Made by a program: the position numbers and the translations under genes. Shown here piece by piece: positions 1-9,742 of a DNA stretch of 64,000 bases. The notes under the pieces are model-generated. The model made no database searches. It had not been told where the DNA came from and saw only the letters and a list, made by a program, of their open reading frames with translations. The stretch is from Candidatus Eremiobacter antarcticus (lineage in GTDB: Bacteria > Vulcanimicrobiota > Vulcanimicrobiia > Eremiobacterales > Eremiobacteraceae), in contig QHBK01000017.1 of assembly GCA_003244105.1 (NCBI GenBank), positions 70,907-134,906 of the forward strand. The letters are read 5' to 3'. Numbering within the stretch: the stretch's first letter is position 1; each line of letters starts with the position of its first letter.

Positions 1-2475
1 GTTCTTACGAATCAAGAACTCCGTGCCTTTGATGCGCGCCGCGCCGAAGTTGAATCCGGTCACGAAGCTCGGGGAGGTCGGGTTCACGGGCAGGTTCAGC
101 ACTTGACCACGCGTGTTGCGGAAGTAGGGCGTGATCTTCATGGATAGCCCGCCAGCGAAGTCGTGCTCGTACGATAAGTCGTAGTTCGTGCTGTCCTCAG
201 GCTGCACGTTGTGCACCACGAGGAAGCCCAAGCCGTCGTAGAACTGGTTCAGCCGGCGAATGGTGCGTCCTGAGCCGTAGGCCGGGTTGTCGCGGTACTG
301 CTCAAACGCCGAGTTCGGCGGTTGCACGAAGCGGCCGACCGAGAAACGAATGACGTCGGTCGGAGATGCGCTGAACGTGACGCCGAAGCGCGGGCTTGTC
401 TGGTTGAACGTCAGCTCCGCAGGGGCGTCAGTCCACTTTGCTGCTCCCGGCGCGTCGACGCCGCCGATCCCGTTGAGGATGTCGAAGCAGTTCTGCGTGC
501 CGTTGCCGATGTTGCGCGTATCGTTCGGGCTGTAGTTGAAGCCGTGGAGACAATCACCGAACTGCTGCTCGGCTTGAACGGCCAGGCCGCCCGCCCCAAC
601 GATCTGCATCGGCATCAGCTTGTACTTGAATTGATCGAAGCGCAAGCCGAGATCGAACAGCAGCTTCTCGCTGGGTTTGAAGGTGTCCGAGATGACGAAG
701 TCCGTATTCACCGGTTCGACGGTGGACCAGTTGTTCGAGGGCGCGCCCACGTGGGTCACAAGGGCCCCTGGTACGCAGGGTCCTCCGACACAGGCCGGCG
801 GAGCGCTCGTGTAGTTGAAGTAGTTGCTGCGCAGCGTGCGGTCTCTCGAATAATCTCCGGTCAGCTTCAAGAGATGCTGCTGGTTGAGCTGGTTTTGGTA
901 GATGCCGGTAAAGCCGCTCAGATAGTCGTGCAGCTGGTAGAAGCTCGAGCCGATGATGCCGTTGAGCGGCTGGTCGAGCGTCCAGTACGAGTACATCTGA
1001 TAGCCATACAGGCGCAGGAACGACGACTGTGTCAGCGCGCGCGTGTAGCCCAGCTTCTCGATGCTGTACTGCGTGCTCTGGCTGTCGTTGAAGTTCGCGG
1101 GTATGGGGCCGGTCGAGTTTCCGGAGGACGGCCACGTGAGTGTCGTCAAGAGCGCCGGATTATACGGCTGGCCCACTACGCCGCGATAGAAGGTGCCGGT
1201 CGGCCAGTCGTTCTCACCGTTCGGTCCGATTACGCCGCCGCTGTACGCTGTGTAGATGGACGGGTCTAGCTGGAAGCCTGCGTACTTGCCGTAGGGCGCC
1301 GCAGCTGTGGTCCCGACCATGTACAGCGCTTGGACGTCGTCGTTGAGTCCCGCGTGGTTCAGGGTCCAGTGAAGGTTGGCCACCGTGTCGCGCGTGGCGT
1401 TGAACGGATTCACGCCGTACGCCGCGATCGACTGCGGTTGGCTGAGGTCATTCGCGACAGCACAGTTCAGCGCCGGGCCGGGCGTGACCGCCGGCGTTAT
1501 GGTATTGAACAGCGCGCAACCCGGGTCGTTCGCAGCCACGTGAACGGCCGAGTTGTCGAGGTCGTTACGATCGCCGAATTGATAGGCCTGGTTCGCCGCC
1601 AGCGTCGCGAGGTAGTACGTGAAGCGGTTATCGGGGGTGCCGCCGTAGACATCGGCTTGCACGGTATGCGCGAATGTCGGAGAGCCGATGACACCGGTGA
1701 TGTCTCCGCCGCCTGGATACTTGCCGCGCTGAATCGTCTCGTTGATGAAGCCCGACATGGCGCGGCCTTCAGACGAGGGCGCTCCACCGGTGTAGACTTC
1801 CAGGCTCGCGAGCCCGTTGGTCACAAACGCGGTGCCGTTGTAGAAGTCGAATCCACGGTTCAACGGAACGCCGTCGAGCTCATAGCCGACTTGGTCAAAG
1901 GCGCCTCCGCGCAAGCTGAGCTGGCCCTGACCGCCATATCCGCCGCCGGTGCCACCGGATCGCACGACGCCCGGAAGCGATCCGACGACGCCGTTTTGGC
2001 TATAGAGCGTCTCAGCGCCGCCTGCGCTGCCCGCGTACGAATTGATGGCCGCGGCATTGACGGAATACAGATCGCCCGTCACCGTGCGGCTTACCACTGA
2101 GGCTGTCGCGGTCGTCGTCACCCGGCCGAGGGTTTTGGTTCCGGCCCGCAGTGTGACATCCGCGCGGCTGATTTGGTCGGCCTGAACGGTTATGCCGTAG
2201 ACCTGTGCAGTATCGTAGCCCTCTTTCGAGGTGGTGATGGTGTAGGTGTCGGGAGAGAGATTGAGTGCAGAGTAAAAGCCGTTCGCTGCCGACGTCAACG
2301 TTTCCGATTGCGACGGGGAAGCGATCGTGACTCTTGCTCCCACGATTCCATTGCCATTCTGATCCGTCACCTTGCCCGAGATGCTGCCGGTCGTGCCTGC
2401 CAGTGCCCATGTTCCCTGGAAGAGCAGTACCATCAGCGCCAAGAGCGCGATGCGGAGAAGGCCCTTATTTGACAT
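1..2475 (-). CDS. TonB-dependent receptor with N-terminal carboxypeptidase-regulatory-like domain (3' end outside window)
   Basis: An open frame runs from ATG 2475 to the left edge without a stop, giving 825 residues; the C-terminal end of the barrel lies outside. It begins with a signal peptide (about residues 1-27, hydrophobic core ending in WALAG). Residues about 28-115 form a CarboxypepD_reg-like beta-sandwich (GSISGKVTDQNG...). A plug-type segment follows at about 130-240 (LRGGAFDQVGYELDGVPLN), then a long Tyr/Asn/Gly-rich barrel. AGGAGG at 2485-2490 is spaced 9 bases from the ATG. By family it is an outer-membrane active transporter; the substrate cannot be read. It is divided from sucD by about 200 bases. 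No neighbouring ExbB/ExbD/TonB is visible. Confidence 0.85.
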   Translation of the reverse strand, partial: MSNKGLLRIALLALMVLLFQGTWALAGTTGSISGKVTDQNGNGIVGARVTIASPSQSETLTSAANGFYSALNLSPDTYTITTSKEGYDTAQVYGITVQADQISRADVTLRAGTKTLGRVTTTATASVVSRTVTGDLYSVNAAAINSYAGSAGGAETLYSQNGVVGSLPGVVRSGGTGGGYGGQGQLSLRGGAFDQVGYELDGVPLNRGFDFYNGTAFVTNGLASLEVYTGGAPSSEGRAMSGFINETIQRGKYPGGGDITGVIGSPTFAHTVQADVYGGTPDNRFTYYLATLAANQAYQFGDRNDLDNSAVHVAANDPGCALFNTITPAVTPGPALNCAVANDLSQPQSIAAYGVNPFNATRDTVANLHWTLNHAGLNDDVQALYMVGTTAAAPYGKYAGFQLDPSIYTAYSGGVIGPNGENDWPTGTFYRGVVGQPYNPALLTTLTWPSSGNSTGPIPANFNDSQSTQYSIEKLGYTRALTQSSFLRLYGYQMYSYWTLDQPLNGIIGSSFYQLHDYLSGFTGIYQNQLNQQHLLKLTGDYSRDRTLRSNYFNYTSAPPACVGGPCVPGALVTHVGAPSNNWSTVEPVNTDFVISDTFKPSEKLLFDLGLRFDQFKYKLMPMQIVGAGGLAVQAEQQFGDCLHGFNYSPNDTRNIGNGTQNCFDILNGIGGVDAPGAAKWTDAPAELTFNQTSPRFGVTFSASPTDVIRFSVGRFVQPPNSAFEQYRDNPAYGSGRTIRRLNQFYDGLGFLVVHNVQPEDSTNYDLSYEHDFAGGLSMKITPYFRNTRGQVLNLPVNPTSPSFVTGFNFGAARIKGTEFLIRKN

Positions 2476-2681
2476 CAAGGGGTTCCTCCTAAGTGATGAG
2501 ATACGTAAGCCGAGCCGACAAACCAAGACAGACGGACACAGCCGCCCCTTTGACGCCTGCCGCCCTAACTTAACGTGCGCTAAAAGTTCGCTCAAGCCCC
2601 ATCCATACCTGCTCTAAGGCCCTTCCGGCGGGCTGTAACGGGGGCCAATGAAAGCAGCTGATTTTCATATTCGGTAGCGTT

Positions 2682-3566
2682 TCAGGGGTGCGGAGCCGGC
2701 CGCAGCACCTTCGAGATGAGGTCCGGTATATGGGCCGGACTGTCCGCCACCTTAACCCCTGCCCGCTCGAAGGCTGCGACTTTGGCTTGGGCGGTGCCGC
2801 TGCTGCCGCTGACAATCGCACCGGCGTGCCCCATGCGCTTGCCTTCGGGGGCGGAGCGCCCGCCGATAAACGCCACGACGGGCTTGCTGAACTCCCCTCG
2901 GGTGAGGAGCGAAGCGGCGTCTTCTTCATCTGTCCCACCGATCTCACCCACGAGGACCACCGCCGCGGTCGCGGGGTCCTTTTCAAAGGCGCGCAGGCAG
3001 TCGACGAACACGGTGCCGATGATGGGGTCCCCTCCGATGCCCACGCACGTGCTCTGGCCAATGCCGGCGCGAGTGAGCAAATCCACGATCTCATAGGTCA
3101 AGGTTCCGCTGCGCGACACCACTCCCACATCACCGCGCGAAAAGACATGGCCCGGCATGATGCCGACCAGCGCTTCTCCAGGGGATACCAAACCGGGGCA
3201 GTTGGGGCCGATCAAACGCGCGCCGGGCGGCAGGCTCGCGACCGCCTTGAGCATGTCGTGCACTGGGATGCCCTCGGTGATGCACGCCACCAACGCGATG
3301 CCTGCGTCGGCTGCTTCCAAAATCGCGTCGGCCGCAAAAGGCGGCGGCACGAAAATGATGCTGACGTCGGCGCCCGTCTGCTGCTTGGCTTCGCTCACCG
3401 TGTCGAATACCGGAAACTTGTCCACGGTTTGACCACCCTTGCCGGGTGTCACTCCGCCTGCGACCTTTGTGCCATACTCGCGCATCCGGCTGGCGTGGTA
3501 CAGCCCCTCACGGCCGGTGATGCCCTGCACGATGACGACGCTCTTGCTATCGAGATATATCGACAC
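2682..3566 (-). CDS. sucD: Succinyl-CoA synthetase (ADP-forming) alpha subunit
   Basis: 294 residues, normal family length. It makes the alpha half of the TCA-cycle enzyme converting succinyl-CoA to succinate with substrate-level phosphorylation. The N-terminal CoA-binding Rossmann domain shows [10 protein letters not shown] near residue 16 and GGVTPGKGG near 38. The ligase domain carries [11 protein letters not shown] with the phospho-accepting histidine at about residue 247, and GPNCPG near 125. It starts at GTG 3566, one base after the sucC stop, so the subunits are probably translationally coupled. It is the last gene of hbd-acd-sucC-sucD. Confidence 0.96.
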   Translation of the reverse strand: MSIYLDSKSVVIVQGITGREGLYHASRMREYGTKVAGGVTPGKGGQTVDKFPVFDTVSEAKQQTGADVSIIFVPPPFAADAILEAADAGIALVACITEGIPVHDMLKAVASLPPGARLIGPNCPGLVSPGEALVGIMPGHVFSRGDVGVVSRSGTLTYEIVDLLTRAGIGQSTCVGIGGDPIIGTVFVDCLRAFEKDPATAAVVLVGEIGGTDEEDAASLLTRGEFSKPVVAFIGGRSAPEGKRMGHAGAIVSGSSGTAQAKVAAFERAGVKVADSPAHIPDLISKVLRPAPHP

Positions 3567-3567
3567 G

Positions 3568-4713
3568 TTAGGTTTTCGCCAACGCGACCGCGCGCTTCGC
3601 GCCCTCGTTCATCGTATCGACCGCAACGATGCCGTTGCTCTCCAATATGTCACGCGCTTCGCGTTCGTTCGTCCCCGTGAGGCGGATGACAAGTTTGTCC
3701 TTGCTCCACTTGCCGCCGTCGAGTGCTGTAATCAGGCCCCTTGCCACCTCGTCGCCGCGCGTGATCCCGCCGAAGATGTTGATAAACAGCGCCTTTACAT
3801 TCGGGTTGGACGTCACGATGTTGACCGCTTCCCGCATGATCTCGGCCTTCGCTCCACCGCCGATGTCCAAGAAATTGGCAGCCTCGCCGCCGGCGGACTT
3901 CACCGCGTCCAGCGTGCCCATCACGAGCCCCGCTCCGTTGCCGATGATGCCGACGTCTCCGTCCAGCGCGACGTAGTTGTTCTCGCCCAGGCCGGCTTTG
4001 ATGGCACGAGCCTTCAGCGCATCGGATTCAGCGTCGGTCTTCCACTGCGTGAATTCCGGGTGCTTGAAGAGAGCGTTGTCGTCGAGGTCGACCTTAGCGT
4101 CGGAGGCCACCAGTTTGCCGTCACCTGTGATCGCAAGCGGGTTGATCTCGAGCAGCATCGCGCCCACCTCGAAGAACAGCGCGTACAGCTTGCCGAGAAT
4201 CGCCGCGAATTGAGCGAGCGCTTCGATGGGGATGCCGGCTTCGCGCCCGATGCGCCGCCCCACAAACGGCCAGTAACCCGCCGCGGTATCGATGGGGCGT
4301 TTGGCGATCGCCGACGGTTCACGCGATGCCACTTCTTCGATGTCCATGCCGCCCATCGCAGACGCGATGATCACCGGCTTCTTGCTCGCGCGATCGACGG
4401 TGATCGAAAGATACAGCTCTTTCTTGATATCCATGCGCTGTTCGATCAAGACGCTTCTGGCGATCTCGCCTTTGATGTCCATGCCCAAGATCGCGCGCGC
4501 AGGCGCGACGACGTCGTCTGCATCGCTGCAGAACTTGATGCCCCCCGCCTTGCCGCGGCCGCCGATGAGGACCTGAGCTTTGACGACCGATGGGGCCGGG
4601 TTGGCGCGCATGATCGCCACTGCTTCGTCGACGGAGTGCGCGACCCGTCCGGGCGGCACGGGTATGCCCGCCTTTGCGAACAGCTCTTTGCCTTGATACT
4701 CCAGCAGCCGCAT
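3568..4713 (-). CDS. sucC: Succinyl-CoA synthetase beta subunit
   Basis: 381 residues. It starts [20 protein letters not shown], the usual opening of the ATP-grasp domain, with the nucleotide-binding segment [16 protein letters not shown] near residues 43-58. The C-terminal ligase domain has [18 protein letters not shown] and [16 protein letters not shown], both conserved in SucC. Together with SucD it forms the succinate-CoA ligase. The ATG at 4713 overlaps the acd stop codon (TGATG), showing tight coupling to acyl-CoA dehydrogenase. Adenine or guanine nucleotide preference cannot be told from sequence. Confidence 0.96.
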   Translation of the reverse strand: MRLLEYQGKELFAKAGIPVPPGRVAHSVDEAVAIMRANPAPSVVKAQVLIGGRGKAGGIKFCSDADDVVAPARAILGMDIKGEIARSVLIEQRMDIKKELYLSITVDRASKKPVIIASAMGGMDIEEVASREPSAIAKRPIDTAAGYWPFVGRRIGREAGIPIEALAQFAAILGKLYALFFEVGAMLLEINPLAITGDGKLVASDAKVDLDDNALFKHPEFTQWKTDAESDALKARAIKAGLGENNYVALDGDVGIIGNGAGLVMGTLDAVKSAGGEAANFLDIGGGAKAEIMREAVNIVTSNPNVKALFINIFGGITRGDEVARGLITALDGGKWSKDKLVIRLTGTNEREARDILESNGIVAVDTMNEGAKRAVALAKT

Positions 4714-5966
4714 CAGCCGGCCGCGTCGGGTGAGAGCTCGGCAGCGGGCTCGACGATGCCGGCAAGACCGTTGTTGACGGCGCCGCTCATCGGTTGCGCG
4801 CCGCGTTGCTTTTGCATGCGCTCCTCGAGCCGTCCGAGCAGCTCCCGCGCGATCACGATGCGCTGCACTTCAGACGTTCCTTCATAAATCTCCGTGATCT
4901 TGGCATCGCGGTAATAGCGCTCGGCCGGAAACTCCGTCGTGTAGCCATACCCGCCCAGGATCTGTACGCATTCAGCGGCATGCTTGCGCGCGGCGGTCGA
5001 AGCGAACAGCTTTGCCTTTGAAGAACTTTCGATGACGGGCATCCCTTGATCGCGCAGCCAAGCGGCACGATAGAGCAAAAGGCGCGCGGCGTCAAGATCG
5101 ACGCACATGTCGGCGATCTTGAACGACACGGCTTGAAATGCGCCGATGGCCCGGCCGAACTGGTGCCGCTCTCGAGCGTAGCGCTGTGACGTCTCCAAAC
5201 AGGCTGCCAGAATGCCGACCGCCTGTGCGGCGATCCCCAATCGCCCGGTCCCCAGGCTTGCCAAAGCGATCTTATAACCGGCGTCTTGCTCGCCCAGCAA
5301 ATGCGCAGCTGGAATGCGCGCGTCTTCAAACGTGAGATCGACGGTATTCGAAGAACGGATCCCGAGCTTATCCGTCACGCGGCCAATCGTGAATCCGGGC
5401 GTGTCGCGATCGACCAGAAAGGCCGAGATGCCCTTCGAGCCGGCGGCACCGGTGCGCGCGAAAACGACGAAAGCTTGGGCAAACCCGCCGTTTGTCACCC
5501 ATTGCTTCGTGCCGTCGAGCACATAGCCGTCGCCATCACTGCGCGCGCGCATTCTCAGGCTGGCCGCGTCCGATCCCGACTCAGGCTCCGTCAATGCGAA
5601 CGCGCCGACCCATTCTCCGGTGCACATCTTGGGCAGATACTTCTGTTTGATCTCTTCCGATGCGAACGCCTCCACAATCCGAGTGGTCAAGCCGGCGTGG
5701 ACGGAGACGGTGACGCCGATGCCCGCGTCTGCTTTGCTCAGCTCTTCGATCGCGAGGACCGTGCTGATCGTGTCCAACGCTCCGCCGCCATACTTGTCCG
5801 AGACGGACATGCCCATAAGTCCGAGCTGACCGAGCTTTGCGAACAACTCCAAGGGGAAGGCGTGCGCGCGGTCCCAGTCGCCCGCGTTCGGCTGGATCTC
5901 ACGCTGTGCGAAAGCGGCGACCATCTGACGGACGGCTTTTTGTTCTTCCGCGAGCTCAAAGTGCAT
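4713..5966 (-). CDS. Acyl-CoA dehydrogenase (short/medium-chain type)
   Basis: 417 residues of an FAD-dependent acyl-CoA dehydrogenase, which makes the trans-2-enoyl-CoA in beta-oxidation or related degradation. The FAD-binding segment FALTEPESGSDAASL is near residues 123-137. The C-terminal helical domain ends in ITEIYEGTSEVQR with the catalytic glutamate at about residue 362, as in butyryl-CoA dehydrogenases. The final 35 or so residues after the conserved helix are a poorly conserved tail. It sits between hbd and sucC. Chain-length specificity is inferred from family resemblance only. Confidence 0.93.
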   Translation of the reverse strand: MHFELAEEQKAVRQMVAAFAQREIQPNAGDWDRAHAFPLELFAKLGQLGLMGMSVSDKYGGGALDTISTVLAIEELSKADAGIGVTVSVHAGLTTRIVEAFASEEIKQKYLPKMCTGEWVGAFALTEPESGSDAASLRMRARSDGDGYVLDGTKQWVTNGGFAQAFVVFARTGAAGSKGISAFLVDRDTPGFTIGRVTDKLGIRSSNTVDLTFEDARIPAAHLLGEQDAGYKIALASLGTGRLGIAAQAVGILAACLETSQRYARERHQFGRAIGAFQAVSFKIADMCVDLDAARLLLYRAAWLRDQGMPVIESSSKAKLFASTAARKHAAECVQILGGYGYTTEFPAERYYRDAKITEIYEGTSEVQRIVIARELLGRLEERMQKQRGAQPMSGAVNNGLAGIVEPAAELSPDAAG

Positions 5967-5997
5967 GATTCACCGCCGGCCGCTCGCAAAGCCGCGC

Positions 5998-6840
5998 TTA
6001 CGAGTACTGATAGAAGCCACGACCGCTCTTCTTTCCCAAGTATCCGGCAGCCACCATTTTCTTGAGAAGCGGACACGGTCGGTATTTCGGGTCGTTGAAA
6101 CCGTCGTACAGGACCTGCATGATCGCAAGGCAGGTGTCCAGTCCGATGAAGTCCGCTAGCTCGAGCGGTCCCATCGGATGATTCATGCCGAGCTTCATGA
6201 TCGTGTCGATCGCTTCTGCGCTGCCTACGCCTTCCATATTGGCGAACATCGCTTCATTCAACATCGGCATCAAGATGCGGTTGCTCGCAAAGCCTGGGAA
6301 GTCGTTGATCTCGACGGCGACTTTGCCGAGCGCTTCGGCGAACTGCTTGGCGAATGCGAAGGTCGCCTGAGACGTGGCGATGCCTCGGACGAGTTCCACC
6401 AAACGCATGAGCGGCACGGGGTTCATGAAGTGCATGCCGATGACTCGGTCGGCTCGCTTCGTGACAGCCCCCAACACGGTTATGGAGAGCGATGAGGTGT
6501 TGCTCGCCAAGATGGCGGCTGGAGGCAGGGCGGCGTCGAGCGCTTGCAAGACGCGGGTCTTGAGATCCAAGCTTTCGCTGACCGCCTCGATGGCGAGGTC
6601 GGCCTGCAGGGAGCCCTCGATCGACGGCAGTTCTGTGATGCGCTGGAAGCTGCGCTCCGAATCGGCAGCGCTGATCTTGCCTTTCTCGACGGACCGCTCG
6701 AGGTTTCGTCGGATCGCGGCGCAACCGTGCGCCAGCGCATTCGCCGTGACGTCGTTGAGCTGCACCTCGTTGCCCGCCACGGCGCACACCTGTGCGATGC
6801 CGCTTCCCATCTGGCCGGCGCCGACCACCAACACGCGCAT
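5998..6840 (-). CDS. hbd: 3-hydroxybutyryl-CoA dehydrogenase
   Basis: 280 residues, a standard short-chain 3-hydroxyacyl-CoA dehydrogenase. The N-terminal NAD-binding fold begins VLVVGAGQMGSGIAQV; the catalytic histidine is in GMHFMNPVP (His at about 137); the C-terminal helical domain has NHPMGPLELADFIGLD. It oxidises (S)-3-hydroxybutyryl-CoA to acetoacetyl-CoA, or the reverse. It is the first gene of the hbd-acd-sucC-sucD operon. A strong hairpin with a U-run lies only about 40 bases upstream of its ATG on the same strand, so its transcription may be attenuated. Confidence 0.95.
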   Translation of the reverse strand: MRVLVVGAGQMGSGIAQVCAVAGNEVQLNDVTANALAHGCAAIRRNLERSVEKGKISAADSERSFQRITELPSIEGSLQADLAIEAVSESLDLKTRVLQALDAALPPAAILASNTSSLSITVLGAVTKRADRVIGMHFMNPVPLMRLVELVRGIATSQATFAFAKQFAEALGKVAVEINDFPGFASNRILMPMLNEAMFANMEGVGSAEAIDTIMKLGMNHPMGPLELADFIGLDTCLAIMQVLYDGFNDPKYRPCPLLKKMVAAGYLGKKSGRGFYQYS

Positions 6841-6878
6841 CGGTCAGGGCTTTCCTTTCAAGCGCAGCGCCGCCTGTC

Positions 6879-6907
6879 AAAGAAAAAGGGCCGCTTTGGG
6901 GCGGCCC
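6879..6907 (-). terminator. Strong intrinsic terminator hairpin just upstream of hbd
   Basis: On the minus strand a perfect 7-bp GC stem (GGGCCGC / GCGGCCC) with a 6-base loop is followed by TTTTTCTTT. It is 39 bases upstream of the hbd ATG and about 220 bases downstream of the preceding same-strand gene. It is either the terminator of that upstream gene or a regulated attenuator for hbd. Confidence 0.8.
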
Positions 6908-7010
6908 AGATCGCGAATCGCAGATGTTCCTCGTAATGCCTTGCTCGCCAGAAGTGCGAGCCGGCTTTCCGGCGGCGGCGCTCGCCGGATCTCCGCAGAA
7001 CCGGCCGCCC
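6879..7010 (-). promoter_or_regulatory. Candidate attenuator leader (terminator plus possible antiterminator) of hbd-acd-sucCD
   Basis: About 100 bases before the terminator, the minus strand carries GGGCGGCC (plus-strand complement at 7003-7010), which is exactly complementary to GGCCGCCC in the 5' arm of the terminator. The two structures are mutually exclusive. The segment between them is also rich in GC inverted repeats. I recognise no known riboswitch class. In a GC-rich genome an 8-bp complement can occur by chance, so this is a hypothesis. Confidence 0.35.
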
Positions 7011-7130
7011 GTTTTCAATCTATCGAATCGCCATAGAAGGATACCACCCGGCCTAGTGCGCTTCAAGGCGCGGTTGGACCACCGCACCGCATAAGACTGT
7101 CCCCAATCGCGGGATTTTTTCTTTGGCGCA

Positions 7131-7793
7131 TCATAACCGCCAGCCGGCCGCCGGCCAAGCGAGCCTCGCCAGCACACACCCCACCATCAAGATGAAGTAT
7201 GCAAGCGTGATGACCTCAGCCTTGAGGATGACCTGGCCTTGCCACTTGCCCAGCTGCTGGCGCGGCGGCAACGGCCTTTTCAGCGGCAGCAAGCGCGGCA
7301 CGTTATCTCGATAGCGCCGGTACGCGGCGCCGAAAACGTCCATCAGGTACGATTCTTCAAGCGGAATGATGGCTGCATACACTCCGACGACAAGGGCGGC
7401 CACCCACAACAGCAACAAGAGCGAGACGCCTACTGACAGGCGCCCACTAAACGCGATCCAGAAACCCAGTGCGATCACGGCGTTTCCCACATACAGCGGG
7501 TTGCGTATCTTGCTGTAGGGACCGGCCGTGGCCAGCAAGGGCGCAGTCACGGTGTCGGCGCGCGTCGTCGTGCCCGAATAACCAACGGCCCAGATGCGCA
7601 GAGCCTCCCCGGCAAGCGCCACAAGGATGCCCGCCAGTGCGCTTGTGACTGACGGGCTTCCGAACGCCACCAGCGCAATCGCTACCGGCACGAGCAGCAG
7701 GCCGCGGTTCTTGAAGATGAAGGTCCGCCAGCCGCCTGCAGGCGGGCGCTCCTGTGGCGCAACTGCCTGCGGCTTTTTCCTACGCCGGGTCAT
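7131..7793 (-). CDS. Isoprenylcysteine/phospholipid methyltransferase-family membrane protein
   Basis: 220 residues with about five hydrophobic segments. The C-terminal half has the family signature GPYSKIRNPLYVGN (about residues 91-104) and the closing EESYLMDVFGAAYRRYRDNVPR, typical of ICMT/PEMT-like integral membrane methyltransferases that use SAM. The N-terminus is basic (MTRRRKKPQ) and cytosolic. The gene overlaps the 3' end of the upstream rmd-like gene by 14 bases, so it is probably co-transcribed with gmd/rmd. The substrate is unknown; a lipid or polyprenyl-type acceptor is plausible. Confidence 0.8.
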   Translation of the reverse strand: MTRRRKKPQAVAPQERPPAGGWRTFIFKNRGLLLVPVAIALVAFGSPSVTSALAGILVALAGEALRIWAVGYSGTTTRADTVTAPLLATAGPYSKIRNPLYVGNAVIALGFWIAFSGRLSVGVSLLLLLWVAALVVGVYAAIIPLEESYLMDVFGAAYRRYRDNVPRLLPLKRPLPPRQQLGKWQGQVILKAEVITLAYFILMVGCVLARLAWPAAGWRL

Positions 7794-8736
7794 GCATGAA
7801 ATAATCGAGCAGATCGCTCAGCGTCTGCTCCAGCGCGATGGCAGGGCGCCATCCAACGTCTGTTTGTATGAGCGTCGGATCGCCGAGCAAGACGGGGGTT
7901 TCCACTGCACGCACGAGCGCGGGATCTTGCGTGACCTCCGCCTGGACCCCGGCGATGCGCAGCAACCGCTCGACGATCTCCCCCATGCTGGGCGCGTTGC
8001 CGCTGCAAATGTTGTACACGCGGCCCGCATGACCGTGCACCCCGAGCATCGCATACGCGTGCACCACGTCGCGCACGTCGGAGAGATCGCGGCGCGGCAC
8101 GAGCGATCCGGTGCGCAACGGCGGCTCCTTTCGCTTGCGCTTGATGTCGGCGATCTGCTTGGCGAACGATGCGACGGCGAAATTTGTCGTCTGCCCCGGA
8201 CCTGTGTGGTTGAACGAGCGCGTCACCACGACACGCGCCCACCCAGCCTGAGCGTACTGCAGGGCGACGTATTCGGCGGCTGCCTTCGAGGCCGCGTACG
8301 GATTGCGAGGACGCAGCGGCGCGTTTTCACGCAGGGGCTCGCTGCCGGCGCCCGGTCCGTAGGCATCCGAGGACCCGACGACGAGAACGGTTGGGTCAAG
8401 CCGGCTTGTCCGGCACGCTTCCAGGAGCGCGGCTGTGCCCAGCACGTTTGCCTCGAAGGTACCGACCGGGTTTTGGATGCTGGCTGGGACCGAGGACTGC
8501 GCAGCGAGATGGAAGACGACGTCCGGTCTGGATTGATCCAACAGCGCGCGCGCCCCATCGACATCGCCGAGTCGAAAGGGCCGCCAGTCGACCAACGTAG
8601 CGCGAGCGGCGTCGAGCGTCGTCAGGTCCGGGTGTTCTCCGCGGATCAATCCGGTTATCTCGTGGCCTTCTTCGATGAGATGGCGGATCAGCCACTGGCC
8701 GACAAACCCATCGGCGCCTGTGACCGTTGCGCGCAT
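7780..8736 (-). CDS. rmd: GDP-6-deoxy-4-keto-mannose reductase-like NAD(P)-dependent SDR
   Basis: 318 residues from ATG 8736, chosen because the Rossmann motif TGADGFVG starts at residue 6 and because the codon overlaps the gmd stop (TGATG). The catalytic YxxxK is at Tyr147-Lys151 (NPYAASKAAAEY), and SSDAYG near 122 is typical of this family. Paired with gmd, it most likely reduces GDP-4-keto-6-deoxymannose to GDP-rhamnose. A GDP-fucose-type epimerase/reductase is the alternative. The in-frame extension upstream to 8820 lies inside gmd and is not needed. Confidence 0.85.
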   Translation of the reverse strand: MRATVTGADGFVGQWLIRHLIEEGHEITGLIRGEHPDLTTLDAARATLVDWRPFRLGDVDGARALLDQSRPDVVFHLAAQSSVPASIQNPVGTFEANVLGTAALLEACRTSRLDPTVLVVGSSDAYGPGAGSEPLRENAPLRPRNPYAASKAAAEYVALQYAQAGWARVVVTRSFNHTGPGQTTNFAVASFAKQIADIKRKRKEPPLRTGSLVPRRDLSDVRDVVHAYAMLGVHGHAGRVYNICSGNAPSMGEIVERLLRIAGVQAEVTQDPALVRAVETPVLLGDPTLIQTDVGWRPAIALEQTLSDLLDYFMHDPA

Positions 8737-9707
8737 CAGACAAGCATGCGTGCGTGACGCGCCAAGTCTGCATCCACCATCTCGGCGATCATCTGATGGA
8801 AGCTCACGCAGGGCTCCCACTGCAGCAGGCGCCGCGCCTTCGAGGCATCGCCGACCAGCGCATCGACTTCTGCCGGCCTGATGAGCTCCTGATCGATGAC
8901 GACATGGTCGCGCCAGCGAAGGCCGGCATGGTCGAAGGCCGTCTCGACCAGCTCTTGCACGGTTCGCGTCTTGCCTGTGGCGATGACGTAGTCGTCAGGG
9001 CGGCCTTGCTGTAGCATCAGCCACATGGCTCGCACGTAGTCGGCCGCGTGACCCCAGTCGCGGCGCGCCTGCAGGTTGCCCATGCGCAGTTCCGTCGCTT
9101 TCCCGAGCTTGATGCGGGCGACCGCGTCGGTGACCTTGCGGCTGACGAATTCCAATCCACGCCGCGGGCTTTCATGATTGAAGAGAATCCCGGAACAGGC
9201 GTACAGGTCGTATGACTCGCGGTAGTTCACGGTGATCCAATGGCCGTACACTTTCGCGACGCCGTACGGACTGCGCGGATAAAACGGCGTCGTCTCGGTT
9301 TGCGGCGTCTCTTGGACCTTGCCGAACATCTCGCTGCTCGAGGCCTGATAGAAGCGCGCGTCCGGTTTCGCGGAGCGCATGGCCTCCAGCAGCCGGCTCA
9401 CCCCGACCGCTGTGAACTCCGCTGTCAGCACGGGCTGCGACCACGATGTGGGCACGAAGCTTTGCGCTGCGAGGTTGTAGACCTCGTCGGGACGCGCTTG
9501 GCGAATGGTGGACGCAAGCGAATGCTCGTCCAGCAGATCGCCGGACAGCAGCGTGACCTTGTCGATGATGTGGGAGATGCGGTCGAACGAATTCGTGCTG
9601 GAACGGCGCGTCATGCCGTAGACATCGTAGCCTTGTTCCAACAGGAACTCGGCTAAAAAGGATCCATCCTGGCCGGTGATGCCGGTGATCAGCGCTCGCT
9701 TGGCCAC
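8736..9707 (-). CDS. gmd: GDP-mannose 4,6-dehydratase
   Basis: 323 residues from GTG 9707, which places TGITGQDG at residues 8-15, as in known Gmd proteins. The catalytic set is visible: SSSEMFG near 123-129 and [12 protein letters not shown] with Tyr148-Lys152. The stretch [15 protein letters not shown] is a Gmd hallmark. It converts GDP-mannose to GDP-4-keto-6-deoxymannose in the cytosol, feeding the downstream reductase. The frame stays open far upstream (to 10391), but that part is antisense-like coding over the transporter gene. The transporter stop is 35 bases before this start. Confidence 0.93.
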   Translation of the reverse strand: MAKRALITGITGQDGSFLAEFLLEQGYDVYGMTRRSSTNSFDRISHIIDKVTLLSGDLLDEHSLASTIRQARPDEVYNLAAQSFVPTSWSQPVLTAEFTAVGVSRLLEAMRSAKPDARFYQASSSEMFGKVQETPQTETTPFYPRSPYGVAKVYGHWITVNYRESYDLYACSGILFNHESPRRGLEFVSRKVTDAVARIKLGKATELRMGNLQARRDWGHAADYVRAMWLMLQQGRPDDYVIATGKTRTVQELVETAFDHAGLRWRDHVVIDQELIRPAEVDALVGDASKARRLLQWEPCVSFHQMIAEMVDADLARHARMLV

Positions 9708-9742
9708 AGCCGCCGCTTTACGTTCTGCGACGCGGCCGTCCT

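Noticed and set aside
322-1269. Plus-strand frame opposite the TonB receptor gene
   Set aside because: Opposite a continuous receptor frame with signal peptide and conserved plug; low-information translation.
3439-4887. Long plus-strand open frame opposite sucC
   Set aside because: Arises from GC-rich codon use opposite a well-conserved gene; Arg/His/Asp-rich translation without any recognisable domain.
7098-7121. Possible plus-strand terminator (TCCC...GGGATTTTTT)
   Set aside because: Only a 4-bp stem, and no plus-strand gene ends near it.
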